10,695 nucleotides of DNA from an uncultured Bacteroides sp. (GTDB lineage: Bacteria; Bacteroidota; Bacteroidia; Bacteroidales; Bacteroidaceae). Of the stretch, positions 1 through 6,818 are shown piece by piece. The translations under genes were made by a program, and so were the position numbers. The number at the start of each line of letters is the position of its first letter. Positions within the stretch are counted from its first letter, which is position 1. Location: assembly GCA_900557355.1 (NCBI GenBank), contig USSR01000184.1, positions 1 through 10,695 on the forward strand, read 5' to 3'. A model generated the notes under the pieces. The model worked only from the letters and a program-made list of their open reading frames with translations. It was not told the origin of the DNA and made no database searches.

Positions 1-46
1 GGACCAAGGATTTTAGGACTTTATTGAAACGTTGGACTTCCTGCAT
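1..46 (-). CDS. Possible start of next operon gene (partial, product unknown)
   Basis: An ATG at 46-44 opens a frame with no stop up to the left edge, reading MQEVQRFNKVLKSLV. It begins 25 bases after the stop of the upstream glycosyltransferase gene, on the same strand, which fits the spacing of the other genes here. Only 15 residues are visible, so no family can be named. No Shine-Dalgarno sequence precedes it, but that is true of the other genes too. It could also be a chance open frame in a short intergenic stretch. Confidence 0.35.
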   Translation of the reverse strand, partial: MQEVQRFNKVLKSLV

Positions 47-71
47 AACAATAAACTTGAATATATAAAAA

Positions 72-1154
72 TTAAAACATATTTTCGTATACAGAAACAA
101 CCTGTTCTGCTATTTTATCCCAGTTATATTCATCCATTGAATAGTGGACAGGATAAAAATCCTGCATTAAATTCTTTTGTAGTTTTTCCTGCAGTTGCCC
201 CTCATTCCCCGTCTGAAAATAGCAATCAAAAGCTAACCCTACTTCCAGGTTTGCAGGGATATCACTCACTATCACAGGAAGATCATAGCTCATCGCCTCT
301 AATAGAGCAATAGGTAAACCTTCATGAGAAGACGGCAAAACAAAACAATGAGCATGGGTTAACAGTTCATGCAACTTCTGACCTTTAATAAATCCAGTGA
401 GCACCACACAATTATCCTTTGCCAATTTCTTCAGCTCCCGCGAATAATCATCTTCAAAATCCGTATCACCTGCCAATACCAGTTTATAGTCTTTCTGGTT
501 CAAAGCGGTAAAAGCATGAATCAAATGATGAAAGTTCTTTTCCGGAACAAAACGCCCCATTGCGAACACATACTTTCGGGATTCTACACCTAACTCTTTT
601 AAGTAATCCGTATCAGCCACTTTATCAGGAGCAGGAACGCCATTATATATAAGGTGGCAATCCCTCCGCCCATATTTACGAACCAGAATATCATTGATAA
701 CCTCCGAAATGACAATGACTTCATTGGCAAACATCACCCCCATCCGTTCGCCGAGCTTCAACATCGTCTTAGCTGCCAATCCCCACTTATCCCGGTCATA
801 ATCGGGACCATGGTGAGTAAACACCACCTTCATGCTCAGCAGGCGTGCAAAAGGAGTCAACAAAGCCGGACCGATAGCATGAATATGCACAATATCCGCG
901 TGCAGGTTCTTCGCTTTTAAGATTGCTTTAAAAGTATGGATGATGGCTTCGAACGACTTCTTTTTAGGAGTTTCAATATCTACCAACTTCACACCTTGAA
1001 ATTCAGTCAACGAATCGTAAACGTAGCTTTTACGACGGATTATAGTTATATCGATGTTTTTTTGTGCAATACGAGGGAAAAGCTCTTCGCAATGTGTTTC
1101 AACACCACCAAGGATATTGGGTATTCCTCGAGTACCAGTTACCACGACTTTCAT
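72..1154 (-). CDS. Glycosyltransferase family 4 (GT-B fold)
   Basis: Predicted cytoplasmic retaining glycosyltransferase that moves a sugar from a nucleotide-sugar donor onto a lipid-linked polysaccharide intermediate. The 360-residue length is normal for GT4. The N-terminal acceptor half opens with GTRGIP (7-12) and GGVET (16-20), the glycine-rich start typical of the DUF1972/rhamnosyltransferase-like GT4 branch, followed by HHGPDYDRDKWG (114-125). The C-terminal donor half has GRFVPEKN (200-207) and SSHEGLPIALLEAM (275-288), which contains the E-x7-E pair (E278, E286). The ATG directly precedes the first beta strand, so the start is secure. It follows the radical SAM gene by 4 bases and is surely co-transcribed. 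Donor and acceptor sugars cannot be read from the sequence. The part around 0.7 kb is clearly richer in G+C than the middle of the operon. Confidence 0.93.
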   Translation of the reverse strand: MKVVVTGTRGIPNILGGVETHCEELFPRIAQKNIDITIIRRKSYVYDSLTEFQGVKLVDIETPKKKSFEAIIHTFKAILKAKNLHADIVHIHAIGPALLTPFARLLSMKVVFTHHGPDYDRDKWGLAAKTMLKLGERMGVMFANEVIVISEVINDILVRKYGRRDCHLIYNGVPAPDKVADTDYLKELGVESRKYVFAMGRFVPEKNFHHLIHAFTALNQKDYKLVLAGDTDFEDDYSRELKKLAKDNCVVLTGFIKGQKLHELLTHAHCFVLPSSHEGLPIALLEAMSYDLPVIVSDIPANLEVGLAFDCYFQTGNEGQLQEKLQKNLMQDFYPVHYSMDEYNWDKIAEQVVSVYENMF

Positions 1155-1158
1155 GTTC

Positions 1159-2229
1159 TTAGAAACGTTCTCTTAAGTCTCCCTGACAAGGATCTTGCCC
1201 TACGTCATACCAACATTTATCCAAACAAGCAGACTTGCCTTGCATACTCAAGAATTTATTCTTCAATGCCCATTTCAACGGATGCTTAATATATTTATGC
1301 ATCACCGGAGAGGCAGTTCCTACCATCCAACAGTTTTTTGGACATTTGCGTACCATATCACGCACTTGTTGCGCTTGCTCGCTTTCCCAAATGGTCATAA
1401 AGTTCGGAGTCTCACGAATATTACCCATTTTTTTCATCCAATATCTATCTTCAAGACCGTTGCAGGGATATACATCTCCATAAGGCTCTATAAAGAAATT
1501 GGCAGAGCCTGCTTCACACGGCAACATACGACGGCCACCCTCGATATAATTAATCAATCCCATATTGAAGAAAGCACGGAACCAACTTTTCGGATGATTC
1601 TCTTTCAATTGCCATTCAATCAGCTGTTCAAAATTCTTGCATACTTCATCTTTGTTTGTTATTACATTATCATCTTTATGAAAATAATACGAATTATGAA
1701 AAGCAGCTGTAGCAAACTCCATTCCCAATGACTTGCTCAACTGATAAAGTGAAAGCATATCCTTGGAGTTGTTATTGGATACCGTACAGCCAAAGCCAAT
1801 ATCCTTCAGTCCCATATCCTTCAGTGTCAACAACGTGCGCAACCCTTTATCAAAACCTCCGGCATGCCCGCGCAATTCATCATTCTTACAACTCAATCCC
1901 TCAATAGAAATACGAATACCAATATTCGGGAACTTTTTGGCCAACGTCACTACACGGTCTTCAAACCATCCCGAAGTAGATATTACAATACGATCAGTAT
2001 GTTTGTAGCACTCTTCTACGATTTTATCCAAATCTTCACGGATAAAAGGCTCACCACCCGTCAAGTTTATGAATTTCAACTTGGGAAGTGTACGCAACTC
2101 TTCCGGCTGTATTTCCTTACTCTTTTCTGTGGGATACTGCCACACATTACACATTTTGCAACGCATCGGGCAACGATACGTCAAGATAATGCTCGCGTCT
2201 GTAGGACACGGGATACTATTTGTAGCCAT
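1159..2229 (-). CDS. Radical SAM enzyme with C-terminal auxiliary-cluster Cys region
   Basis: The radical SAM core carries CxxxCxxC (C20, C24, C27), which binds the S-adenosylmethionine [4Fe-4S] cluster, followed by GGEP (58-61) and ISIEG (108-112), both standard motifs of the fold. The C-terminal part has C238, C256, C296 and C300, then C335, C339 and C348. This pattern resembles a SPASM or twitch domain holding one or two auxiliary Fe-S clusters, but the exact spacing is not the textbook SPASM one. Length is 356 residues. It sits 23 bases after one GT4 gene and 4 bases before another, so it belongs to the polysaccharide operon. Related proteins occur in capsule loci, where they may modify a sugar, a lipid carrier or a protein; the substrate here is unknown. 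Its electron donor could be the ferredoxin encoded two genes upstream (inference). Confidence 0.9.
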   Translation of the reverse strand: MATNSIPCPTDASIILTYRCPMRCKMCNVWQYPTEKSKEIQPEELRTLPKLKFINLTGGEPFIREDLDKIVEECYKHTDRIVISTSGWFEDRVVTLAKKFPNIGIRISIEGLSCKNDELRGHAGGFDKGLRTLLTLKDMGLKDIGFGCTVSNNNSKDMLSLYQLSKSLGMEFATAAFHNSYYFHKDDNVITNKDEVCKNFEQLIEWQLKENHPKSWFRAFFNMGLINYIEGGRRMLPCEAGSANFFIEPYGDVYPCNGLEDRYWMKKMGNIRETPNFMTIWESEQAQQVRDMVRKCPKNCWMVGTASPVMHKYIKHPLKWALKNKFLSMQGKSACLDKCWYDVGQDPCQGDLRERF

Positions 2230-2252
2230 AATATAGATATGATTTTAAATAA

Positions 2253-3419
2253 TTACAATTTGCTATAAATTTCCATCAATTTCTCGTAATAAGCGTCAGC
2301 CGAATATCTTTGCTGTGATTTTTTAGCCAATTCCTCATAATCGAATGAACTTGCGAACATTTTCTTAATTTTTTCCTTTAAGTCTGTTGCATTTTTCGAT
2401 TCAAACAACATTCCATTTATCCCCTCTTCTATCAATTCCGGTATTCCACCGATACGTGCGCCCAAGACCGGAGTTCCCAGGCATTGCGCTTCAATCACCG
2501 AAAGCGGATTATTTTCATACCACTCTGATGGAATAACGCTAAAGCGGGCATGTCCTACCAGTTCTTTAATCTCAGTCCATTGTTTGTAGCCTACAAACTC
2601 AATATTAGTTCCCGTAGTCAATGACTTCAGCTGTTCCATTAAAGGTCCTCCACCAATAATCTTCAATTTATAAGGCAACTGGCGAGCGGCTTCCACCAAT
2701 GTAGTGATCCCTTTCTCATGAGACAGACGACCGATAAAGCAATAATAATCGTCTTTTTCATAACTGTCTTTACGACATTTATCCACATCGATAAAATTAC
2801 AGAGAGTACGCATTTTAGCTTTATCAAATCCTCCTTGAATCATCTTATCGGCTAAGAAATGGCTAGGACAGATAAACATGTTTGTACAAGTTTCCAATCG
2901 TTCACGACTCCATGTTACCGCTTCTTTATAACCGATCCATGAGGCAAGTTTAGAATCTTTCATGCACTTATTGTACAAGCACGCTCTTTTATCTCCCTTG
3001 AAGCAAGTCTCACAGATAGAGTTACCATTCTTTAAACAGTCATACCGAGGACACAACAATTTATAGTCATGCAGTGTCCATACTACATGAAAGTTATGCT
3101 GATAAGCCAATTCAGCTATCACAGGAGATAGTTGCGTATGAATATTATTCAGATGTACCACGTCTGGTTTGAATACATCCAAAAGTTGTTTGAACTTTTT
3201 TTTCACTTCAACAGAACCAAATGGACGTGTAAATGCCATCAGTTTATTCATATTTTGTGGAAAATACATCTTCCAAGGTGTCTCTATATTCTCCGAATAA
3301 TCCATTGCGAACACTGCAACATCATGACCATGTTCCTTGAGCAACTGTTCCAGATTCAGCATATAAATGCAATCACCACCACGATAGTAATAAAACTTAT
3401 TTGATAATAATATTTTCAT
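2253..3419 (-). CDS. Glycosyltransferase family 4 with Cys-rich insert
   Basis: A 388-residue GT-B glycosyltransferase, predicted cytoplasmic. The N-terminal half shows RGGDCIY (13-19), the usual glycine loop near the start, and WTLHDYKLLCP (114-124). A cysteine cluster follows (C123, C128, C136, C139, C147, C152), an insert found in a recognised subset of bacterial GT4 enzymes and possibly metal-binding. The donor half has GRLSHEKG (230-237) and SEWYENNPLSVIEA (298-311), with the E-x7-E pair E302 and E310. The ATG precedes the first strand (KILLSN), so the start is convincing. The gene follows the ferredoxin by 14 bases and precedes the radical SAM gene by 23. Sugar specificity cannot be told. 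An eight-T run at 3196-3203 lies inside the gene but the frame is intact. Confidence 0.93.
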   Translation of the reverse strand: MKILLSNKFYYYRGGDCIYMLNLEQLLKEHGHDVAVFAMDYSENIETPWKMYFPQNMNKLMAFTRPFGSVEVKKKFKQLLDVFKPDVVHLNNIHTQLSPVIAELAYQHNFHVVWTLHDYKLLCPRYDCLKNGNSICETCFKGDKRACLYNKCMKDSKLASWIGYKEAVTWSRERLETCTNMFICPSHFLADKMIQGGFDKAKMRTLCNFIDVDKCRKDSYEKDDYYCFIGRLSHEKGITTLVEAARQLPYKLKIIGGGPLMEQLKSLTTGTNIEFVGYKQWTEIKELVGHARFSVIPSEWYENNPLSVIEAQCLGTPVLGARIGGIPELIEEGINGMLFESKNATDLKEKIKKMFASSFDYEELAKKSQQRYSADAYYEKLMEIYSKL

Positions 3420-3433
3420 TGTTATCCTGCAAA

Positions 3434-3649
3434 CTACTTATCAGTCATTAAACGAATATCTTTATTAAACATACACACCTTTATGCAAGCATTACATTTT
3501 ACACACTTTTCTTTATCCACAACAGGATAAAGAAAACCTTCTTCATCAGGTTGCATACTAATTGCCCCAAAGGGGCAAATTGCATAACAAGCCGAGCAAC
3601 CACAACACTCATATTTTTCTACAAATAATATAGGGTAATCTTTTTCCAT
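3434..3649 (-). CDS. Stand-alone 2x[4Fe-4S] ferredoxin, detached domain of FrhB-like protein
   Basis: A 71-residue protein with two cluster motifs: C15, C18, C21 and C25 followed by proline, and C49, C52, C55 and C59 followed by methionine rather than the usual proline. The linker, with DEEGFLYPVVD at 35-45, matches the N-terminal ferredoxin domain usually fused in front of FrhB-like (coenzyme F420 hydrogenase beta-subunit) proteins of polysaccharide loci. Here it is a separate gene placed after its FrhB-like partner: the partner's TAA is followed by one codon (GAT) and then this ATG, all in one frame. It probably passes electrons to or from that partner's flavin, or to the radical SAM enzyme downstream (inference). 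Translation is likely coupled, given the 3-base gap. No signal peptide is seen; it should act in the cytoplasm. Confidence 0.88.
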   Translation of the reverse strand: MEKDYPILFVEKYECCGCSACYAICPFGAISMQPDEEGFLYPVVDKEKCVKCNACIKVCMFNKDIRLMTDK

Positions 3650-3652
3650 ATC

Positions 3653-4624
3653 TTAGCGTCCTAATATCTTTTTAAGTCTATTTTTCAATGAAATAGGAAA
3701 CAAAGCATTAACAAGCCGCTTCATTTTCTCCTCGCGACTATTTTCACCATACTTACTTACAATATATGCAAAAGGTTTAACTTTTACCTCTTGCCAGAAA
3801 CGTTCACGTTTTGTCCCATTTACATGACAGGCCATACGAAAAGGCAATTGCATATAATTCTTAATATTAACCTCTACATAATCCAAGCATGAATTTATCT
3901 CATTAAAAAGAGCTATCGCTTTACCGGAATTCACCAATAACAGTGAAACCCCTTTATTATCGTTAAATTCTTCCATTTGTTGGTCGATACCCCAACAATC
4001 CGCCAATGTAAAATCAGAAGGATGATCTATAGATTTATATGGACAATGATAACAACTAGGTCGTAATCCGTAATGGCTATAGAATATGCAAGCATAGTCT
4101 TTGGATGAATATAGCTTCCCATCTTGAAACCTTATGGTTTCAAGATGGGAAGCCCAGCCGAATTTCCGCTTATCGCGGAAATCTGCTGTTTCGGCTGGGC
4201 TTCCAATCTTGTCTTCGCAGAATTTTTTATATTTCTGCCACAACAAAGGACTTGGAACTCCGTGACAAAGAATATCAACCAAGAGTAATTTGGAACAATC
4301 AATCTTTCCAATAAAACTTTTCAGTCCAACTACCTCACAAGTTGTTCCACTAAATAATACCCATAAGCCAGACATTAAATCAGCCTTAACTTGTATGAAA
4401 ATATCCTTCTTGTCACTTTGAACATATTTCGACCCTCTAAAATGATTTCTCTCATCCTTATTTGTTGCTCTATTATGAACTGCCCTGAGTTCATAATCAA
4501 GTTGACATCCATAAATAATTCCACCTTTCCCCAGCACATAATCAGATAGAGCAGTAAAACATCCACCAGACCGAGAAGCTAAACGCACATCTAATTTTTT
4601 ATGCTTTGCAGCGAATGATTTCAT
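3653..4624 (-). CDS. FrhB-like flavin/Fe-S protein (F420 hydrogenase/dehydrogenase beta-subunit family), lacking its ferredoxin domain
   Basis: A 323-residue protein of the coenzyme F420 hydrogenase/dehydrogenase beta-subunit family common in polysaccharide loci. Motifs in order: ASRSGG (16-21), GGIIYGC (34-40), FRGSKYVQS (62-70), FSGTTCE (91-97), DILCHGVPS (117-125), FRDK (149-152) with GW (156-157), CYHCPY (191-196), DFTLADCWGI (204-213) and NDNKGVSLLLVN (221-232). The family usually reads GTPCQ where this copy has GTTCE. Bacteroidales are not known to make F420, so FAD or FMN is the likelier cofactor. The usual N-terminal ferredoxin domain is absent, and the protein starts at the domain boundary; a ferredoxin gene follows immediately. 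The start ATG overlaps the preceding PPT stop (ATGA). Stacked inverted repeats at 4114-4204 lie inside the coding sequence, spanning about residues 141-170. Biological role is unproven. Confidence 0.88.
   Translation of the reverse strand: MKSFAAKHKKLDVRLASRSGGCFTALSDYVLGKGGIIYGCQLDYELRAVHNRATNKDERNHFRGSKYVQSDKKDIFIQVKADLMSGLWVLFSGTTCEVVGLKSFIGKIDCSKLLLVDILCHGVPSPLLWQKYKKFCEDKIGSPAETADFRDKRKFGWASHLETIRFQDGKLYSSKDYACIFYSHYGLRPSCYHCPYKSIDHPSDFTLADCWGIDQQMEEFNDNKGVSLLLVNSGKAIALFNEINSCLDYVEVNIKNYMQLPFRMACHVNGTKRERFWQEVKVKPFAYIVSKYGENSREEKMKRLVNALFPISLKNRLKKILGR
4114..4153. repeat. Perfect 18-bp inverted repeat (hairpin A) inside a CDS
   Basis: The left arm GCTTCCCATCTTGAAACC (4114-4131) and the right arm GGTTTCAAGATGGGAAGC (4136-4153) are exact reverse complements around a TTAT loop (4132-4135). 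It lies in the second FrhB-like gene, over the codons for ASHLET..FQDGK. In the mRNA it would form an 18-bp stem with a 4-base loop. No U-run follows it in the transcript, so it does not look like a standard intrinsic terminator. Its outer end shares six bases with hairpin B. Confidence 0.93.
4148..4204. repeat. 15-bp inverted repeat enclosing an 8-bp inverted repeat (hairpin B)
   Basis: The arms GGAAGCCCAGCCGAA (4148-4162) and TTCGGCTGGGCTTCC (4190-4204) are exact reverse complements. Between them an inner stem, ATTTCCGC (4162-4169) and GCGGAAAT (4175-4182), closes over TTATC and shares base 4162 with the outer arm. Hairpin B overlaps hairpin A at 4148-4153 (GGAAGC), so in one RNA molecule the two full stems cannot both form. 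The repeat covers the codons for FRDKRKFGWAS in the FrhB-like protein. Confidence 0.92.
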
Positions 4625-5664
4625 AATCCCAATGCCTCCCTTAAATAATTCATAGATAAATTACGAGACTGCTTAATAATCTCATTAGCTGTAGTATAAT
4701 CAATAGTCGATTTAAAAAGAGTATCTACATTTTCTAATCCTTGAACATTTCTATCCATTAAATCATAAAATGACAAAATATCTCTCACCTTGCTACTATT
4801 GCCAGCAAAACAAACAAATTGCTTATTAAATTTAACAGAGAGTACAGTACCATGAAATGTGGACACAATAACATATTTTGCAGCTCGTAGATAACCCAAA
4901 AACTCCCAAGGGTTAGCAACTACATTTTTATCACACCAACTATTATATGTACCAACACTAATCAAAGGCAACTTATTCTTTTTTGCAAAAGTCTTAATCC
5001 CCTTAATGTGTTTTTTATCTATGCCATAACTATACACAAGAATAAAGTCATTGCTAATAGGACATTGAGGTATATCTATATCAAAATCGTCAATTAGCAT
5101 TGTAGGATCAACAACACGCATTACAGTCCTTTTTGACACTTGCTCAACACATTTTACAGTGTCATAGTCTCTAGCAGATAAAGAGGTGAATGCACTAAAA
5201 TCTTCACATGGTAACAACCTCGCAAAATCTCCTGTAGTAACCCCATTGCCACAGGCTGCATAAGCCACTATTTTATCTGCATTAATATCATGTCCTAAAA
5301 AGGATGGATAATGCACAAAATTATCACTCTTAATATTCCACACTTCATCACTTCCTATAATTGCATAATCAAAAAATGGATTTGAATACATATCTATAGT
5401 AGGTAAAGTAGACTGTATCTCACGATAAGTAGAAACTGTTTTTACCTTATACATTAGTTTTTTTATATCTCCAGTTTTGATATATCGAATAACTTTAGCT
5501 AAAAGATTTGATTTTTCAGTTTTATCGTTTGGATAGATTCCAAATTTCACATCAATTTCTAATCTTTTCAGTACAGTCATCAACCCATAGGCCTGCAAAA
5601 AGGCTCCTATATTATTAGCACCTTGTAAGGTAAATATCACACATGATTTCATCATAAATGTCAT
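4621..5664 (-). CDS. Polysaccharide pyruvyl transferase family protein (second copy)
   Basis: A member of the CsaB/WcaK-type polysaccharide pyruvyl transferase family, whose characterised members move pyruvate from phosphoenolpyruvate to a sugar as a ketal. Length is 347 residues, normal for the family. Motifs: an N-terminal NIGAFLQAYGL (18-28), GSDEVWN (104-110), SARDYDTV (163-170), VVDPTMLI (184-191), STFHGT (268-273) and SSKVRDILSFYDL (290-302). The ATG overlaps the upstream GT4 stop as ATGA, suggesting translational coupling. The methionines at residues 4 and 5 (ATG at 5655 and 5652) are plausible alternative starts, because family members usually begin just before the strand here reading KSCVIFTL. 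Its 3' end overlaps the FrhB-like gene by 4 bases. Many relatives in Bacteroidales capsule loci are untested, so transfer of pyruvate itself is a family-based prediction. Confidence 0.9.
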   Translation of the reverse strand: MTFMMKSCVIFTLQGANNIGAFLQAYGLMTVLKRLEIDVKFGIYPNDKTEKSNLLAKVIRYIKTGDIKKLMYKVKTVSTYREIQSTLPTIDMYSNPFFDYAIIGSDEVWNIKSDNFVHYPSFLGHDINADKIVAYAACGNGVTTGDFARLLPCEDFSAFTSLSARDYDTVKCVEQVSKRTVMRVVDPTMLIDDFDIDIPQCPISNDFILVYSYGIDKKHIKGIKTFAKKNKLPLISVGTYNSWCDKNVVANPWEFLGYLRAAKYVIVSTFHGTVLSVKFNKQFVCFAGNSSKVRDILSFYDLMDRNVQGLENVDTLFKSTIDYTTANEIIKQSRNLSMNYLREALGL

Positions 5665-6797
5665 TTTAAAACTTGATTATAAATTTCTTTTCTTTGTTCA
5701 ACAGAGACTCTGATATCAAATTGCTTTACAATTTCCTTACAGTTTAATTTCATCGATTCTCTAGTCTCTGAATCCGACAATTTTTCTATACCTTTAGCAA
5801 AAGCATCCACATCAAAAGGATGGCACAAATAGCCTGTCTTGCCATTCACAATATATTCTCTAATACCTTGTACATCAGAACCGACCAATGGTATCCCTTC
5901 ACTCAGCATCTCAATGCCAGACAAGCCCAGACCTTCCCGGATGGATGGCATGACACCAATGTCAGTGCATTTGATTACTTCAGGAATATCACTTCTAAAC
6001 CCCAAGAATGTGACATTAACCCCATTATCCTTGGCTATTTCTCTAATGTCTTTCCCTGTTCCACCTGCGGTCATTTCTCTACCACAGATAGCTAAAACAT
6101 ATTTATCTTTATCAGCTAATTTTGCAAGAGCTTTCACTATCACTATATGATTCTTACGATATGATAATTCACCAATGGCAAGAATCATTAATTTGTCCTT
6201 AGGTATATTTATTTTTTTGCGGTAAGCATCTCTATCTATATCCGCAGATTTAAATTTTTCGGTATCAACCCCCACACCATTAATGTGAAATACATTTTTG
6301 CAATACAATTTTTTTGCGCTTTCATAGTCCTCTTTGTTGATGGTAATAATAGCATCACAAAATCTAGAGGCAAAAGCTTCGATAGTATGATAAATAAAAT
6401 ACTCTTTTTTTGATGACAAATGTGTAAATGCCAATCCGTGAGTAGTATATATAACGACCGTTCCTTGCTTTCGATATTTTCTTGCAGCACATCTGACTAG
6501 TAACCCTACGATAGGAGTATGACAATGTATTACATCAAAATGATGTTCCTTAAGCAAATCTTTTACTTTACTATAATAGACTATATTATTTTTAGTAAAA
6601 GGTGATTTTGCATCAATCTTCGCATCGATGAATGTCACATTCTTTTCTGCCATTATCTTCAAGGTATAATCTTCTTTTTTTTCATTATCCCCGATAGCAT
6701 ATATCTTATATCCCATTTGATTAAGCATATCAATATCATCCCAAAGGAAATGGAAAAATCCGATGAAGTTAGCTGCAATTAAAGCTTCTTTTTGCAT
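5661..6797 (-). CDS. Glycosyltransferase family 4, EpsD-like
   Basis: A 378-residue GT-B glycosyltransferase resembling the EpsD/CapM type of exopolysaccharide enzymes. Evidence: CHTPIVGLL (92-100), IYTTHGLAF (116-124), a helix with the E of YHTIEAFASR (136-145) and ITINKEDYESAKK (151-163), all hallmarks of that branch. The donor half follows with NGVGVD (173-178), GELSYRKNH (209-217) and REGLGLSGIEML (287-298), in which E288 and E296 form the E-x7-E pair, then GKTGYL (319-324). It should act on the cytoplasmic membrane face, adding a sugar (often an N-acetylated hexosamine in this branch, not provable here) to the lipid-linked chain. It starts 21 bases after the GT2 gene and its stop overlaps the next start as ATGA. 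Confidence 0.93.
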   Translation of the reverse strand: MQKEALIAANFIGFFHFLWDDIDMLNQMGYKIYAIGDNEKKEDYTLKIMAEKNVTFIDAKIDAKSPFTKNNIVYYSKVKDLLKEHHFDVIHCHTPIVGLLVRCAARKYRKQGTVVIYTTHGLAFTHLSSKKEYFIYHTIEAFASRFCDAIITINKEDYESAKKLYCKNVFHINGVGVDTEKFKSADIDRDAYRKKINIPKDKLMILAIGELSYRKNHIVIVKALAKLADKDKYVLAICGREMTAGGTGKDIREIAKDNGVNVTFLGFRSDIPEVIKCTDIGVMPSIREGLGLSGIEMLSEGIPLVGSDVQGIREYIVNGKTGYLCHPFDVDAFAKGIEKLSDSETRESMKLNCKEIVKQFDIRVSVEQRKEIYNQVLK

Positions 6798-6818
6798 AAT
6801 AATTTGAATGAGAAGATG

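Noticed and set aside
3196..3203. Eight-base T runs here and at 6830-6837 and 10151-10158 as phase-variation tracts
   Set aside because: They encode lysine-rich stretches in AT-rich DNA, all frames are intact, and runs of this length are expected here; one lies at a C-terminus where slippage would matter little.
3562..3578. 7-bp inverted repeat TTGCCCC-AAA-GGGGCAA in the ferredoxin gene
   Set aside because: It encodes the conserved C-P-F-G-A of the first cluster, where such symmetry arises by chance from the codons.
4114..4153. Intrinsic transcription terminator
   Set aside because: The stem is strong, but the transcript has no U-run after it, and essential family motifs are encoded on both sides.
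4105..4314. A plus-strand open frame starting MNIASHLETLWFQDGK, strikingly like the real minus-strand protein (ASHLETIRFQDGK)
   Set aside because: The likeness follows directly from the 18-bp perfect palindrome read from both strands. The rest of the frame has no family features and lies inside a well-supported gene.
3653..4624. Genuine coenzyme F420-dependent enzyme
   Set aside because: The family name is historical; F420 is not known from Bacteroidales, no F420 synthesis genes are present, and a flavin is the likelier cofactor.
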